Part shown: in pieces, positions 51,967 through 62,737 of the stretch
Layout of the letters: each line of letters starts with the position of its first letter
How positions within the stretch are numbered: the first letter of the stretch is position 1
Assembly: GCF_036226925.1 (NCBI RefSeq)
Contig: NZ_CP109031.1
Coordinates: 3,348,001 to 3,412,000 of the forward strand
Length of the DNA: 64,000 nucleotides
Direction: 5' to 3'
DNA from: Streptomyces sp. NBC_00659
GTDB lineage: Bacteria > Actinomycetota > Actinomycetes > Streptomycetales > Streptomycetaceae
Translations under genes and position numbers: made by a program
The notes under the pieces: model-generated
Database searches by the model: none
Seen by the model: the letters and a program-made list of their open reading frames with translations, nothing else
What the model was told of the DNA's origin: nothing

Positions 51967-53067
51967 ATGACCGCGCCGGTGCGGGAGGCCGGGGACCGCC
52001 GGACGGACGCGATCGTCCGGCTCACCGACGCGCATGTCGTCCACAAGGCGCGCAGCGGCGGTGTGTTCACCCGGGACCGGGTGTACGCGCTGACGGGCGC
52101 CGATCTCACCGTCGCGCCCGGCGAGACGGTCGGCGTCGTCGGCGAGTCGGGCTGCGGCAAGTCGACGCTCGCGAAGGTGCTGGTGGGGGTGCAGCGGCCG
52201 ACCTCCGGCACGGTGACCTTCCGCGGCCGCGACCTGTGGTCCATGAAGCCGGACGAGCGGCGCACGGCCGTCGGCGCGAGCACAGGCATGATCTTCCAGG
52301 ATCCCTCGACCGCCCTGAACCGCCGGCTGCCCGTGAGCCGGATCCTGCGCGACCCGCTGGATGTGCACCGGCGCGGCACGGCGGCCGAACGGGCCGAACG
52401 GGTCAAGGAGCTGATGTCCCTGGTAGGCCTGCCCCGGGCGCTCGCGGACGCCCTGCCCGGCCAGCTCTCCGGCGGTCAGCGCCAGCGGGTGGCGATCGCC
52501 CGCGCCCTGGCCCTGGACCCCGGCCTGGTGGTGGCCGACGAGCCGACGAGCGCGCTGGACGTGTCGGTGCGCGCGCAGATCCTCAATCTCCTGCTCGATC
52601 TGAGGGAACGCCTGGGCCTCGCCCTGGTGTTCGTGTCCCACGACATCCAGACGGTCCGCCGGATGAGCGACCGGGTGATCACGATGTACCTCGGCCGGAT
52701 CGTGGAGGAGTCCCCGGCCGACGAGGTCACCGACCGCTCCCGTCACCCGTACACCCGGGCGCTGTTCTCGGCGACTCCGGGGCTGCTGGATCCGATCGAG
52801 CCGATTCCGCTGACCGGGCCGGTCCCCTCGGCGACGCGCCCGCCGAGCGGCTGCCCGTTCCGTACCCGCTGCTGGAAGGCGGACGGGGAGTGCGCGACCC
52901 GGATGCCGGAGTTCACGGCCGCGTCGGCGCCCGGCCACCGCTTCCGGTGTCACCATCCTGTCGAGGAGGGCCGGTCGACGCGCGCCCTGGTCGCGCAGGC
53001 CGAGGGCGCCGCGGAGGCCGCCGCCCTGGCCGACGTTCCGTTCCAGCAGCACATCAGGGAGCCTTGA
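51967..53067 (+). CDS. ABC importer ATPase, SiaI-like (DppF type)
   Basis: A 366-residue oligopeptide-type ATPase. Walker A is GESGCGKST, the signature [15 protein letters not shown], Walker B VVADEPTSALD, followed by FVSHDIQT. The C-terminal oligo_HPY-like domain has CPFRTRCWKADGECATRMP. It begins 49 bp after the fusion gene in a short duplicated stretch and overlaps the NanA-like gene by one base (TGATG). With the fusion protein it supplies the two ATP sites of the importer. Confidence 0.9.
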   Translation: MTAPVREAGDRRTDAIVRLTDAHVVHKARSGGVFTRDRVYALTGADLTVAPGETVGVVGESGCGKSTLAKVLVGVQRPTSGTVTFRGRDLWSMKPDERRTAVGASTGMIFQDPSTALNRRLPVSRILRDPLDVHRRGTAAERAERVKELMSLVGLPRALADALPGQLSGGQRQRVAIARALALDPGLVVADEPTSALDVSVRAQILNLLLDLRERLGLALVFVSHDIQTVRRMSDRVITMYLGRIVEESPADEVTDRSRHPYTRALFSATPGLLDPIEPIPLTGPVPSATRPPSGCPFRTRCWKADGECATRMPEFTAASAPGHRFRCHHPVEEGRSTRALVAQAEGAAEAAALADVPFQQHIREP

Positions 53068-54002
53068 TGACCTTCCCCGCCCCGCTGACCGGTGTCGTAC
53101 CGCCCGTCTGCACGCCCCTGACACCGGACCGCGAGGTGGACGTCCCGTCGCTCACCCGGCTGATCGACCATCTGGTGGACGGCGGGGTGCACGGTCTGTT
53201 CGTCCTCGGCTCGACGTCCGAGGTGGCCTATCTGACGGACGCGCAGCGCAGGCTGGTGGTGGAGACGGCGGCGGGGCACGTCGCCGGTCAGCTCCCCGTC
53301 CTGGCCGGTGCGATCGACATGACGACGCCGCGCGTCCTGGACCACGCGCACACCGCTGGCGACGCGGGCGCGGATGCGGTCGTCGTCACGGCCCCCTTCT
53401 ACACCCGCACCCATCCCGCGGAGGTCGACCGCCACTTCCGCCTCGTCGCCGCCCGCGCGTCGCTCCCCGTGTTCGCGTACGACCTGCCGGCCTCCGTCCA
53501 CACCAAGCTGAGCCCCGAACTGGTCCTCGGACTCGCCGCCGACGGTGTCCTGGCCGGTCTCAAGGACTCCAGCGGCGACCTCGGCGCCTTCCGCACGGTC
53601 GTCACCGGCGCTCGTACGCACCCCGGTATCGACGGCTTCAGCACCCTCACCGGCTCCGAGGTGGTCGTCGACTCGGCGCTGGCCCTGGGTGCGGACGGCG
53701 TGGTCCCCGGCCTGGCCAATGTGGACCCGGCGGGCTACGTACGGCTGTACGAGCTGTGCGCGGCGGGCGACTGGCAGCGGGCGCGGGCGGAGCAGGAGCG
53801 GCTGTGCGAGCTGTTCGCCATGGTGGGCGTCGGCGACCCGGCCCGGATGGGCGGCAGCTCCTCGGCCCTCGGCGCCTTCAAGGCCGCGCTGTCCCTGCGG
53901 GGCGTCATCGCCTGCCCCGCGACGGCGGAACCCCAGGTGCCGCTGTCGCAGGGCGAGGTGGAGCGGGTCGGGAAGTACCTGGCGTCGGCGGGACTCCTCT
54001 AG
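53067..54002 (+). CDS. nanA: DHDPS/NAL-family aldolase, likely N-acetylneuraminate lyase
   Basis: A 311-residue class I aldolase of the dihydrodipicolinate synthase/N-acetylneuraminate lyase superfamily. The Schiff-base Lys is in AGLKDSSGDL, the Tyr in FAYDLP, and the substrate-loop motif is LGSTSEVAYL, where relatives have GxTGE, so Gly is replaced by Ser. Its position as last gene of a sialic-acid-type importer operon, converging on a sialidase, favours sialic acid cleavage to ManNAc and pyruvate over lysine biosynthesis. Other aldolase substrates cannot be excluded. Confidence 0.8.
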   Translation: MTFPAPLTGVVPPVCTPLTPDREVDVPSLTRLIDHLVDGGVHGLFVLGSTSEVAYLTDAQRRLVVETAAGHVAGQLPVLAGAIDMTTPRVLDHAHTAGDAGADAVVVTAPFYTRTHPAEVDRHFRLVAARASLPVFAYDLPASVHTKLSPELVLGLAADGVLAGLKDSSGDLGAFRTVVTGARTHPGIDGFSTLTGSEVVVDSALALGADGVVPGLANVDPAGYVRLYELCAAGDWQRARAEQERLCELFAMVGVGDPARMGGSSSALGAFKAALSLRGVIACPATAEPQVPLSQGEVERVGKYLASAGLL

Positions 54003-54005
54003 GAC

Positions 54006-54023
54006 CTGTCCGGGGCCGGACAG
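54006..54023. terminator. Short hairpin between aldolase and sialidase
   Basis: CTGTCCGG-GG-CCGGACAG is an exact 8-bp dyad in the 23-bp gap between convergent genes. The same motif occurs at 9763-9779. Confidence 0.5.
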
Positions 54024-54025
54024 CA

Positions 54026-55252
54026 CTACCCCAGCAGTCCGCTCACCGGCAGGCGCCGGAACTCGATGGTCTCGTACGGTCCCGCGACGCCCGTCTCGTA
54101 GAGGATGCCGACCCGGAAGGCGCCGAGCTGGACGAGGTCCGAGTAGGCGGCCCGCTGCGTGGACAGGGTGGTCGCCTTCACGAAGGCCGCGCCGCCGGTC
54201 GTGCTGCGCCAGACGGCCATGGACTGGCGGACGGTGGGGACGGAGGGACCGGAGAAGAGGAGCGGGGCGAAGCGGCCGGTCAACTGGAGGACACTGCCCT
54301 GGACGACGGGGACGTCGTCCAGGGCGGGCTGGACGGCGAAGGGGCGGTCCAGGGTTTCGGCGCCGTCGCTGGAGTAGGAGTCGAGGCGGTTGCCGGTACT
54401 CGCGCCGTTCTGGTCGCGCGAGGTGAAGTAGAGCCGTCCGTCGGGGAGTTCGGCCACCGAGCTCTCGTTGGCGTTGTCGAGCCCGTCGTAGGAGTCGTCG
54501 ACGAAGCCGAGCCGCCAGGTGAGCCCGCCGTCGTCGCTGTAGAGCGCGTGCGCCCCGTAGTACCTGGACTCCTGGCCGGTGTCGGCGGACCCGGCGGGCG
54601 GGGCGGCGGAGTGGTTGGCGGGCACGACCAGGCGCCCCGCGTGGGGTCCGTGGCGCAGGGCGATCGCGTGGCCGGGCCCGGTGGCGTACCAGCGCCAGTC
54701 CGGCAGCTTCGCCTGGTCCGTGATGTCCCGCGGGTCGGTGAAGTGCCGCCCGTCGTCCCGGCTGGTCTGGACGAAGACGCGTCGGCTCTGCTCCGCCGTG
54801 ACCTCGCCGCGCATGATCTGCGCCTCGGTCACCGCACCGCTGTTGTAGGACGTGAGCAGGACGATCCGGCCGGTCCGGCGGTCCACCACCGGCGCGGGGT
54901 TGCCCCGGGTGTCGCCGCCGCCCGACGCGACGACCTGGAGCGGGCTCCAGGTGCAGCCGCTGTCGAACGAACGCCTGAGGACGACATCGATGTTCCCCGT
55001 GTCACCGGCGCCGCTGTGCCGCCCCTCGGCGAAGGCGAGCAGCGTACCGGCCCTGGTCGTGACGGTCGCCGGGATGCGGTACGTGTCGTAGCCGTCCTGG
55101 CCCGCGGTGTACGGGACGGAGGAGGTGCAGACCCCGCCGGCCAGGGGCGCGGCCGAGGCGGTGCCGCCGGTGGCGGTGAGGGTCGTGAGCGTCGTGAGGG
55201 TGGTGAGGAGTCCGGTGGCGGCGAACGCGACCATGCGGCTCATGCTGGCCAT
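54026..55252 (-). CDS. Secreted exo-alpha-sialidase
   Basis: A 408-residue extracellular neuraminidase (GH33). The signal peptide carries a TLTTLTTLT repeat and ends near GTASAAP. The YRIP motif (DTYRIPATV) holds the first Arg of the active-site triad. Asp boxes appear at SFDSGCTWS, SRDDGRHF and SDDGGLTW, and the Glu of the nucleophile pair is in NANESSVAELPDG. ATG 55252 has GGAGT three bases upstream. It lies convergent to the NanA-like gene of the sialic acid importer operon, giving release, uptake and cleavage in one locus. Confidence 0.93.
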   Translation of the reverse strand: MASMSRMVAFAATGLLTTLTTLTTLTATGGTASAAPLAGGVCTSSVPYTAGQDGYDTYRIPATVTTRAGTLLAFAEGRHSGAGDTGNIDVVLRRSFDSGCTWSPLQVVASGGGDTRGNPAPVVDRRTGRIVLLTSYNSGAVTEAQIMRGEVTAEQSRRVFVQTSRDDGRHFTDPRDITDQAKLPDWRWYATGPGHAIALRHGPHAGRLVVPANHSAAPPAGSADTGQESRYYGAHALYSDDGGLTWRLGFVDDSYDGLDNANESSVAELPDGRLYFTSRDQNGASTGNRLDSYSSDGAETLDRPFAVQPALDDVPVVQGSVLQLTGRFAPLLFSGPSVPTVRQSMAVWRSTTGGAAFVKATTLSTQRAAYSDLVQLGAFRVGILYETGVAGPYETIEFRRLPVSGLLG

Positions 55253-55268
55253 GACACTCCCTGGACTA

Positions 55269-55297
55269 CGTCGACTGCATGACTGCGTCGACTGCAT
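55269..55297. promoter_or_regulatory. 12-bp direct repeat upstream of sialidase
   Basis: CGTCGACTGCAT occurs at 55269-55280 and 55286-55297, a 17-bp period immediately upstream of the sialidase start. It may be an operator. Confidence 0.4.
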
Positions 55298-55439
55298 CGG
55301 AGATGGAACATGGAACATGGGACGTGGGATGTCCCGGTGAACCTAATGTGCCCCGGGAGCCGCGGCAATACCCGTGTTCTCACGGCATGCTGAGGTGACG
55401 TCAGTTCGTCGCACCACGCTGTGGGCGGCCCCCGCCGGG

Positions 55440-56117
55440 TCAGGTGCGGCCGGTGTCTCCCGGGGCCACCAGGCCCGACTCGTACGCCACGATGACGAGC
55501 TGGGTCCGGTCGCGGGCGCCGAGCTTGCCCATGATGCGGCTGACATGGGTCTTCGCGGTGAGCGGACTGAGCCCCAACACCGCCGCGATCTCGGTGTTGT
55601 TGAGGCCTCGCGCGACCAGGGTGAGCACCTCGCGCTCGCGCTCGGAGAGTCCCTCGGGGCCGCCCACCGCGAGCGCGGGGACCGAGGGGGTGCGCAGGAA
55701 ACGGGCGACCAGGCGGGCGGTGGGGCCCGGAGAGAGCAGCGCGTCCCCGGCGGCCACCGTGCGGATCGCGTCGAGGAGTTCGGCGGGCCGGGTGTCCTTG
55801 ACCAGGAAGCCGGAGGCGCCCGCGCGCAGCGCCTCCACGATGTGCTCGTCGGTGTCGTACGTGGTGAGGACGAGCACCCTGACTCCGGCCAGGCTCTCGT
55901 CGGCCGCGATGAGCCGGGTCGCCTCGATGCCGTCCAGGTCGGGCATACGGATGTCCATCACGATCAGGTCGGCCCGCTCGCTGCGCGCCAGCTCGACGGC
56001 CTGCCGCCCGGTGGCCGCCTGCCCGACCACCTCCATGTCCCGCGCCGACTCCACGAGCATGGCGAACGCGGCCCGCACGAGGTTCTGGTCATCGGCGAGG
56101 ATCACGCGGATGGTCAT
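55440..56117 (-). CDS. NarL/LuxR-type response regulator
   Basis: A 225-residue response regulator. The receiver has LADDQNLVRAAF, the phospho-acceptor Asp in IVMDIRMPDLDG, LTTYDTD and the Lys in GFLVKDTRP. The LuxR helix-turn-helix is LSEREREVLTLVARGLNNTE, with AVLGLSPLTAKTHVSRIMGK. Its start overlaps the kinase stop (ATGA), making the two an operon. A different system from that at 43.5 kb. Confidence 0.94.
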   Translation of the reverse strand: MTIRVILADDQNLVRAAFAMLVESARDMEVVGQAATGRQAVELARSERADLIVMDIRMPDLDGIEATRLIAADESLAGVRVLVLTTYDTDEHIVEALRAGASGFLVKDTRPAELLDAIRTVAAGDALLSPGPTARLVARFLRTPSVPALAVGGPEGLSEREREVLTLVARGLNNTEIAAVLGLSPLTAKTHVSRIMGKLGARDRTQLVIVAYESGLVAPGDTGRT

Positions 56118-57460
56118 CGGGGCTCGCCCCTTCCGGGCTCGGACACGGCTACGGAATCGAGTCCGGAGCCGCGTACGTCATCGGCATCCCGTACGTCCTC
56201 GGAAGCGCCCGGCGCTCCGAGCCGGTCCTCGCTGTCCGCCGCCGTCCGCTGCTCCGGCACCGTCGTACCCAAGGGCAGTACCGCCACCACCGCGAATCCG
56301 CCTTCCTCCCGCGTCCCGGTCTCCACGGTGCCGCCCACACTGCGGGCCCGCTCCCGCATCCCCACCAGGCCGAAGCCGGGCGGGCCGCCCGCGTCGCCGA
56401 TGCCGTCGTCCGTGACCGTCACGCGCAGGGCCCAGCCGTCCGTGCTCAGGTCCACCCGGACGCCCACCCCGGGACCCGCGTGCCGTACCGCGTTGGTCAG
56501 CGCTTCCTGGACGATGCGGTAGGCGGCGGCGCCCACGGCGGAGGGAACGCCGTCCGCCCGTAGCGCGGTCGGCGTCTCCACCCTGGCGCCCGCCGAACGG
56601 GCCGCCGCCACCAGATCGGGTACCCCGTCGAGGCCGGGCAGGGGCCCCCGCCCGTCGCTGCCGCCGTGCTCGGAGTCGCGCAGCACCTCCAGCGTGGACC
56701 GCAGTTCGCCGCGCGCGCTCCGGCAGGTCTCGGAGATGTCGTCGAGGGCTTCGGCGACGGCCTTGCGGTCGAGGCGGTCGGGGTCGGCGGCCAGGACGTG
56801 CGCGGCGACGGAGGTCTGCACGCCGATCAGGGTGATGCTGTGGGCGAGCAGGTCGTGCAGGTCCCGGGCGATGCGCAGGCGTTCCTCGGCGACCCGGCGG
56901 CGGGCCTCCTCCTCCCGGGTGCGCTCGGCCCGCTCGGCGCGTTCGACGACCGAGGCGAAGTACTGACCGTGCACCCGGACGTAAACACCGAGCACGATCA
57001 ACGCGACGATCCAGCCGGTGATGCGCAGCGCCTCGGCACCCTCGGAGGCGCCCTGCCCGAACTTGACCGCGAGCATGATGCCGATGACACCGGCGCCGAT
57101 GACCAGGGAACGCAGCGGGCGCCCCGTGACGGCGACGGTGAACAGCGCGGTCATCGAGACGAGCAGCGGCGCTTCGTGGTCGAAGTCGAGCGCGTGGTAC
57201 GGCCCTACGCAGGCGACGAGCGCGAGGAACGCGGCGAGCGGGGCGCGCCGCCGCCAGACCACCGCGACGTGCGCGGCGATCAGCAGGGTCCAGCCGAGCG
57301 CGTCCGGTCGCCGGCCGTCCATGGGCACGGTGAGCGCCACGGTGACATCGGCGATCAGCAGCACACCGGCGAGGAACGCGTCCTGGCGCAGGACCCGCGC
57401 CGGGTCGACGTTCCCCCGGTGTCCGAAGCCGGTGAGGTGCAGCATGCGTTTGACGTCCAC
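56114..57460 (-). CDS. Sensor histidine kinase (NarL-type partner)
   Basis: A 448-residue HisKA_3-class membrane kinase. The N-terminal half has about five helices (AFLAGVLLIADVTVALTV to ITGWIVALIVLGVYV). The phospho-acceptor His is in IARDLHDLLAHSITL; the ATPase has IVQEALTNAVRHAG, VTDDGIGDAG and GFGLVGMRERA. The C-terminal tail is acidic and unusual. GTG 57460 has GGAGG eight bases upstream. The nearby MMPL transporter upstream on the same strand may be under this system. Confidence 0.92.
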   Translation of the reverse strand: MDVKRMLHLTGFGHRGNVDPARVLRQDAFLAGVLLIADVTVALTVPMDGRRPDALGWTLLIAAHVAVVWRRRAPLAAFLALVACVGPYHALDFDHEAPLLVSMTALFTVAVTGRPLRSLVIGAGVIGIMLAVKFGQGASEGAEALRITGWIVALIVLGVYVRVHGQYFASVVERAERAERTREEEARRRVAEERLRIARDLHDLLAHSITLIGVQTSVAAHVLAADPDRLDRKAVAEALDDISETCRSARGELRSTLEVLRDSEHGGSDGRGPLPGLDGVPDLVAAARSAGARVETPTALRADGVPSAVGAAAYRIVQEALTNAVRHAGPGVGVRVDLSTDGWALRVTVTDDGIGDAGGPPGFGLVGMRERARSVGGTVETGTREEGGFAVVAVLPLGTTVPEQRTAADSEDRLGAPGASEDVRDADDVRGSGLDSVAVSEPGRGEPR

Positions 57461-57479
57461 CGCTTCGTCCTCCGTGAGG

Positions 57480-57508
57480 GGGCGCCCCTCCGGGAGAGAG
57501 GGGCGCCC
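57480..57508. terminator. Hairpin between MMPL and kinase genes
   Basis: GGGCGCCCCTC (57480-57490) pairs perfectly with GAGGGGCGCCC (57498-57508), with a 7-base loop, after the MMPL stop and before the kinase start. Confidence 0.75.
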
Positions 57509-57544
57509 GATGTCCGTTGTCTGCGCAGGGGGCTGCCGGACCGC

Positions 57545-59626
57545 TCAGCCTACGGCGACGGGCTCCTGCTTCCCGGCCGCCTCGGTGTCCGGCTCGCGCG
57601 AGAGGCCGCCCGGCCACCACATCTTCCGCCCCAGCGCCACGCTCGCGCTGGTCACCAGGTACGTACGGACGAGGAAGGTGTCCAGCAGTACGCCGACCGA
57701 GATGACGAAGCCGAGCTCGACGAGCTGGAGGAGCCCCATGTTGGTGAGCACCGCGAAGGTGGCCGCGAGGACGAGGCCGGCCGAGGCGATCACGCCCCCG
57801 GTGGTGCGCAGCGCGGTGAGCGCGGCGGCGGCCGGTTCGGCTCCGGAGAGGGATTCCTCCCGCATCCGGTGCATGAGGAAGATTCCGTAGTCGACGCCGA
57901 GGGCGACCAGGAACACGAAGGACAGCAGGCCGAGGCCGGGATCGGTGCCATCGAACCCGAACAGCGGGCCGAAGACGAGGCCGCCGATGCCGAGTGCCGC
58001 TCCCCACACCGCGATGACGGCGGCGACGAGCAGCAGCGGCGCCACGAGCGAGCGCAGCAGCAGGACCAGGATCAGCAGCACCGAGACGAGCACGATCGGG
58101 ACGACGACGAGCCGGTCGCGGGCGTTGGTGTCCTGGAGGTCGATCTGCTCGGCGCTCGGGCCGCCGACGTACGATCCGCGGAGGTCCGCCCGCAGGGACT
58201 TGATCGTGGCGGTCTCGGCCGCCGACTGCGGGGCGCCGCGCGCGATGACGGAGATCTCCGTCCAGCCTCCGCCGCTGCGTCCGCGTTCGGCGCTCGCGAC
58301 ACCGGCGTGCCCGCGGGTGGCGGACAGCGTCGTGTCCGCCCGTCCGGTCGGGGTGATCACGGTGATCGGCTGGGTGCCCCGCCCCGGGTAGGCGCGGGCG
58401 AGCGTCTCCATGGCGGTGACCGAGTCGGGCCGGTGGGCGAAGGAGTCCTGCTGCTTGAGCGGTCCCGGCAGGTTCAGGGTGCCGAGGGCGAGCGCCCCGA
58501 GCAGGGCCGCTCCGCTCGCCAGGACGACGAGCGGCCTGCGTCCGGCCGAGGACCCCATCGCGGCGAACAGGCTCCGCCGCTGCCTGGGCTCGGCGCCGTG
58601 GACGGGAACGAGCGGCCAGAACACCCGGCGCCCGAGCAGGACGAGTACGGCGGGCAGCAGGGTCAGCATGGCGACGAGGGCGCAGAGCACCCCGACGGTG
58701 CCCGTCGGGCCCATGCCCCGGCTGCTGTTGAGGTCGGCCGCGAGCAGGCACAGCAGTCCGGCGGCGACCGTGCCGGAGGAGGCGAGCACGGCGGGCCCGC
58801 AGCCGCGCAGGGCCTCCTTCATGGCGTCGTAGGGCCGTTCCACGCGCCGCAGTTCCTCCCGGTAGCGGGAGATGATCAGCAGGGCGTAGTCGGTTCCGGC
58901 GCCGAAGACGAGGATCGTCATCACGCCCGAGCTCTGGCCGGAGACGCTGGTGCCGAACGCCTGGTGGAGTCCGTAGGCGACGCCCATCGACAGATAGTCG
59001 GCGACGCCGGCGACGGCGAGCGGTACGAGCCACAGCAGCGGGCTGCGGTAGATGAGGATCAGCAGGATCGCCACCACGGCGACGGTGGTGTAGAGCAGCG
59101 GTCCGCCGAGCGAGTCGTACACCTCGCCCGCGTCGGTGGCCAGGGCGCCGGGACCGCCGACGACGACGTTCATCCCGTCCGTCGGCCGGGCCACGTCGCG
59201 GACGTCGTTCACGAACGCGTCGCGCTTCTTCTCGTCGGTGCCGGGCGCGGTGCTGGCGACCGGGTACATCAGGGTGCTGCCGTCGTCGGACGGCACGGCA
59301 CGAGGGGTGCCGGTGAGCGGGTTCGCCCGGGTGATCGCGGCGACCTGGCGGGCCGCGGTGTCCCGGTCGGCCGGACGGAGCCCCCCGTCGCGGTGGTAGA
59401 CGAGCACCAGCTCGGTGGTCTCGCCGCCGGGCAGCCGGTCCTCGGTCTTCGCGACCCGGGTGGAGTCGGCGCTCGACGGCAGATAGTCGACGGCACGGTC
59501 GTGCTGCACGTCCGACAGCTTCGCCGCGAACGGGCCGACCACGGCCAGCAGCCCGATCCACAGCGCGAGCACCGCCCACGGCACGGCGCGTCGGCGTGAC
59601 CGCGTACTTGTCTCCCCAGCCCCCAT
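57545..59626 (-). CDS. MMPL-family transporter
   Basis: A 693-residue RND-type exporter of the MMPL family, which exports lipids or lipophilic compounds in actinobacteria. There are two half-repeats, each with a large periplasmic loop and about six helices. The proton-relay Asp-Tyr pairs are in FGAGTDYALLIISRYREE and ALGVDYGIFLMHRMREE. GGGAGG lies about eight bases before the ATG. No lipid or siderophore cluster is adjacent, so the cargo is unknown. Confidence 0.92.
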   Translation of the reverse strand: MGAGETSTRSRRRAVPWAVLALWIGLLAVVGPFAAKLSDVQHDRAVDYLPSSADSTRVAKTEDRLPGGETTELVLVYHRDGGLRPADRDTAARQVAAITRANPLTGTPRAVPSDDGSTLMYPVASTAPGTDEKKRDAFVNDVRDVARPTDGMNVVVGGPGALATDAGEVYDSLGGPLLYTTVAVVAILLILIYRSPLLWLVPLAVAGVADYLSMGVAYGLHQAFGTSVSGQSSGVMTILVFGAGTDYALLIISRYREELRRVERPYDAMKEALRGCGPAVLASSGTVAAGLLCLLAADLNSSRGMGPTGTVGVLCALVAMLTLLPAVLVLLGRRVFWPLVPVHGAEPRQRRSLFAAMGSSAGRRPLVVLASGAALLGALALGTLNLPGPLKQQDSFAHRPDSVTAMETLARAYPGRGTQPITVITPTGRADTTLSATRGHAGVASAERGRSGGGWTEISVIARGAPQSAAETATIKSLRADLRGSYVGGPSAEQIDLQDTNARDRLVVVPIVLVSVLLILVLLLRSLVAPLLLVAAVIAVWGAALGIGGLVFGPLFGFDGTDPGLGLLSFVFLVALGVDYGIFLMHRMREESLSGAEPAAAALTALRTTGGVIASAGLVLAATFAVLTNMGLLQLVELGFVISVGVLLDTFLVRTYLVTSASVALGRKMWWPGGLSREPDTEAAGKQEPVAVG

Positions 59627-59784
59627 GGACAGGGCCTCCCTTCGCTCCGGTTGTCTGTTTTCCGTGTTCCAGACTTCCGGACCGGGAGATCCCTTTCGTC
59701 GCTCGAAGGACCGAGCCGGGCCCTACTGCGCCGGGTGTGCCGGGGCTGTCGTTACTCCCTGGGGAGTAGTGCGGCGGAGGGCGT

Positions 59785-60480
59785 CTACGACGGTGTCCGC
59801 GCCGTTGCCAGGAGGCGGGTCACGTCGTCCGAGCAGATCGTCAGGGCCGCGCCGACGGTGGCGAGGACGTCCCGTTCGGCGGGGGTGTAGGGGCCGTCGG
59901 CGAGGGCGATGCGGGCGCCCTGGAGGAGGATGGCCTCGCGGCCGGCCGGGGCGAGGTGCGGGGCCAGCGGGTCCAGGGCCTCGTGGAGCTCTATGGCCAG
60001 GCTCGCTCCGCAGGGCTCGCCGAAGAAGCGGCCCGTGTCGGCGGCGAGGGCGTCGACGAGGGCGCCGAGCTGGTCCTCGGTGCAGTCGTCGAAGCCGGCC
60101 GAGCGGACGGTCGCGGCGGCGGTCTCCAGGGACGCGCGGGCGCAGCCGCCGCCCGCCGCGAGGACCGCGAGGGCGACGGTGTGGACGGCGTCGCGGAGCA
60201 TCGCGGAGAAGCGGGTGGTGGTGGGGTGGTCGAGGACGTCGGCGCCGTAGTGGCTGCTGCAGGCCGCGCACTCGACTACGGGCCCCGTCTCGCCGCGCGG
60301 GAGGACGGGGACACCCAGAAGGGTGAAGCGGCGCCGGCCGGTGAGCCGCTGATAGTTGCGGTCGCCCCCGCAGCCGGGGCAGAAGAACTCCCCGTCGCCG
60401 ACGGTGCTCCACGCCGTACGGGTGCCCAGGATGCGGGGAACCTGAACTGCACGACCGTTTCGTCCCCATCCTGGCAGCAC
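59785..60480 (-). CDS. TerB-like protein with N-terminal zinc ribbon
   Basis: A 231-residue cytosolic protein. The N-terminal half has CPGCGGDRNYQRLTGRRRFT and CAACSSHYGADV, two CxxC pairs of a zinc ribbon. The C-terminal part is helical and TerB-like (TEDQLGALVDALAADTG, then REAILLQGARIALADGPYTP). GTG 60480 has GGAGG seven bases upstream; an upstream extension to 60537 is less likely. TerB relatives are linked to tellurite and stress responses, but this form's role is unknown. It stands alone downstream of leuA. Confidence 0.82.
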   Translation of the reverse strand: MLPGWGRNGRAVQVPRILGTRTAWSTVGDGEFFCPGCGGDRNYQRLTGRRRFTLLGVPVLPRGETGPVVECAACSSHYGADVLDHPTTTRFSAMLRDAVHTVALAVLAAGGGCARASLETAAATVRSAGFDDCTEDQLGALVDALAADTGRFFGEPCGASLAIELHEALDPLAPHLAPAGREAILLQGARIALADGPYTPAERDVLATVGAALTICSDDVTRLLATARTPS

Positions 60481-60611
60481 GTCGCACACCTCCGTAACGC
60501 CACGGCAACATCGCCGCGCTGGCGTGATGTTAGCCACATTGTTGAGGTGTAGTCAGTACCTGGGACGAGACCTGCTCGTGACCTGCACATGGATTGGCCG
60601 GGATACGACCG

Positions 60612-60643
60612 GGCCCCGCCCGCCTCGAAAGGCGGACGGGGCC
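60612..60643. terminator. Hairpin after leuA
   Basis: GGCCCCGCCCGCCT pairs with 60630-60643 (one mismatch), with a CGAA loop, 23 bp after the leuA stop. Confidence 0.75.
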
Positions 60644-60665
60644 GGAAAGAACCAGGTGAAAGAGG

Positions 60666-62545
<1,880 letters not shown>

Positions 62546-62737
62546 GATGCTCCGCAGCCTAGCGGAGCCGCGCTCCGTACGGAGGGCTGTATCAGTATGC
62601 GGGATCACGCGCCCCGAAAGGGACAAAACGTGCGCCATACCACTTCCAGCCGGAATCTCCGGCTCCTTATCCCCCCATTTCACCAATCATGGTTGCACGT
62701 AGTGACATACACATCACTCAGTGCAAGGGTGCCGGGC

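Noticed and set aside
56178..59579. Frame of over 1100 codons on the - strand through the kinase and MMPL genes
   Set aside because: Runs out of frame through two recognised genes and encodes Arg/Pro/Ala-rich nonsense.
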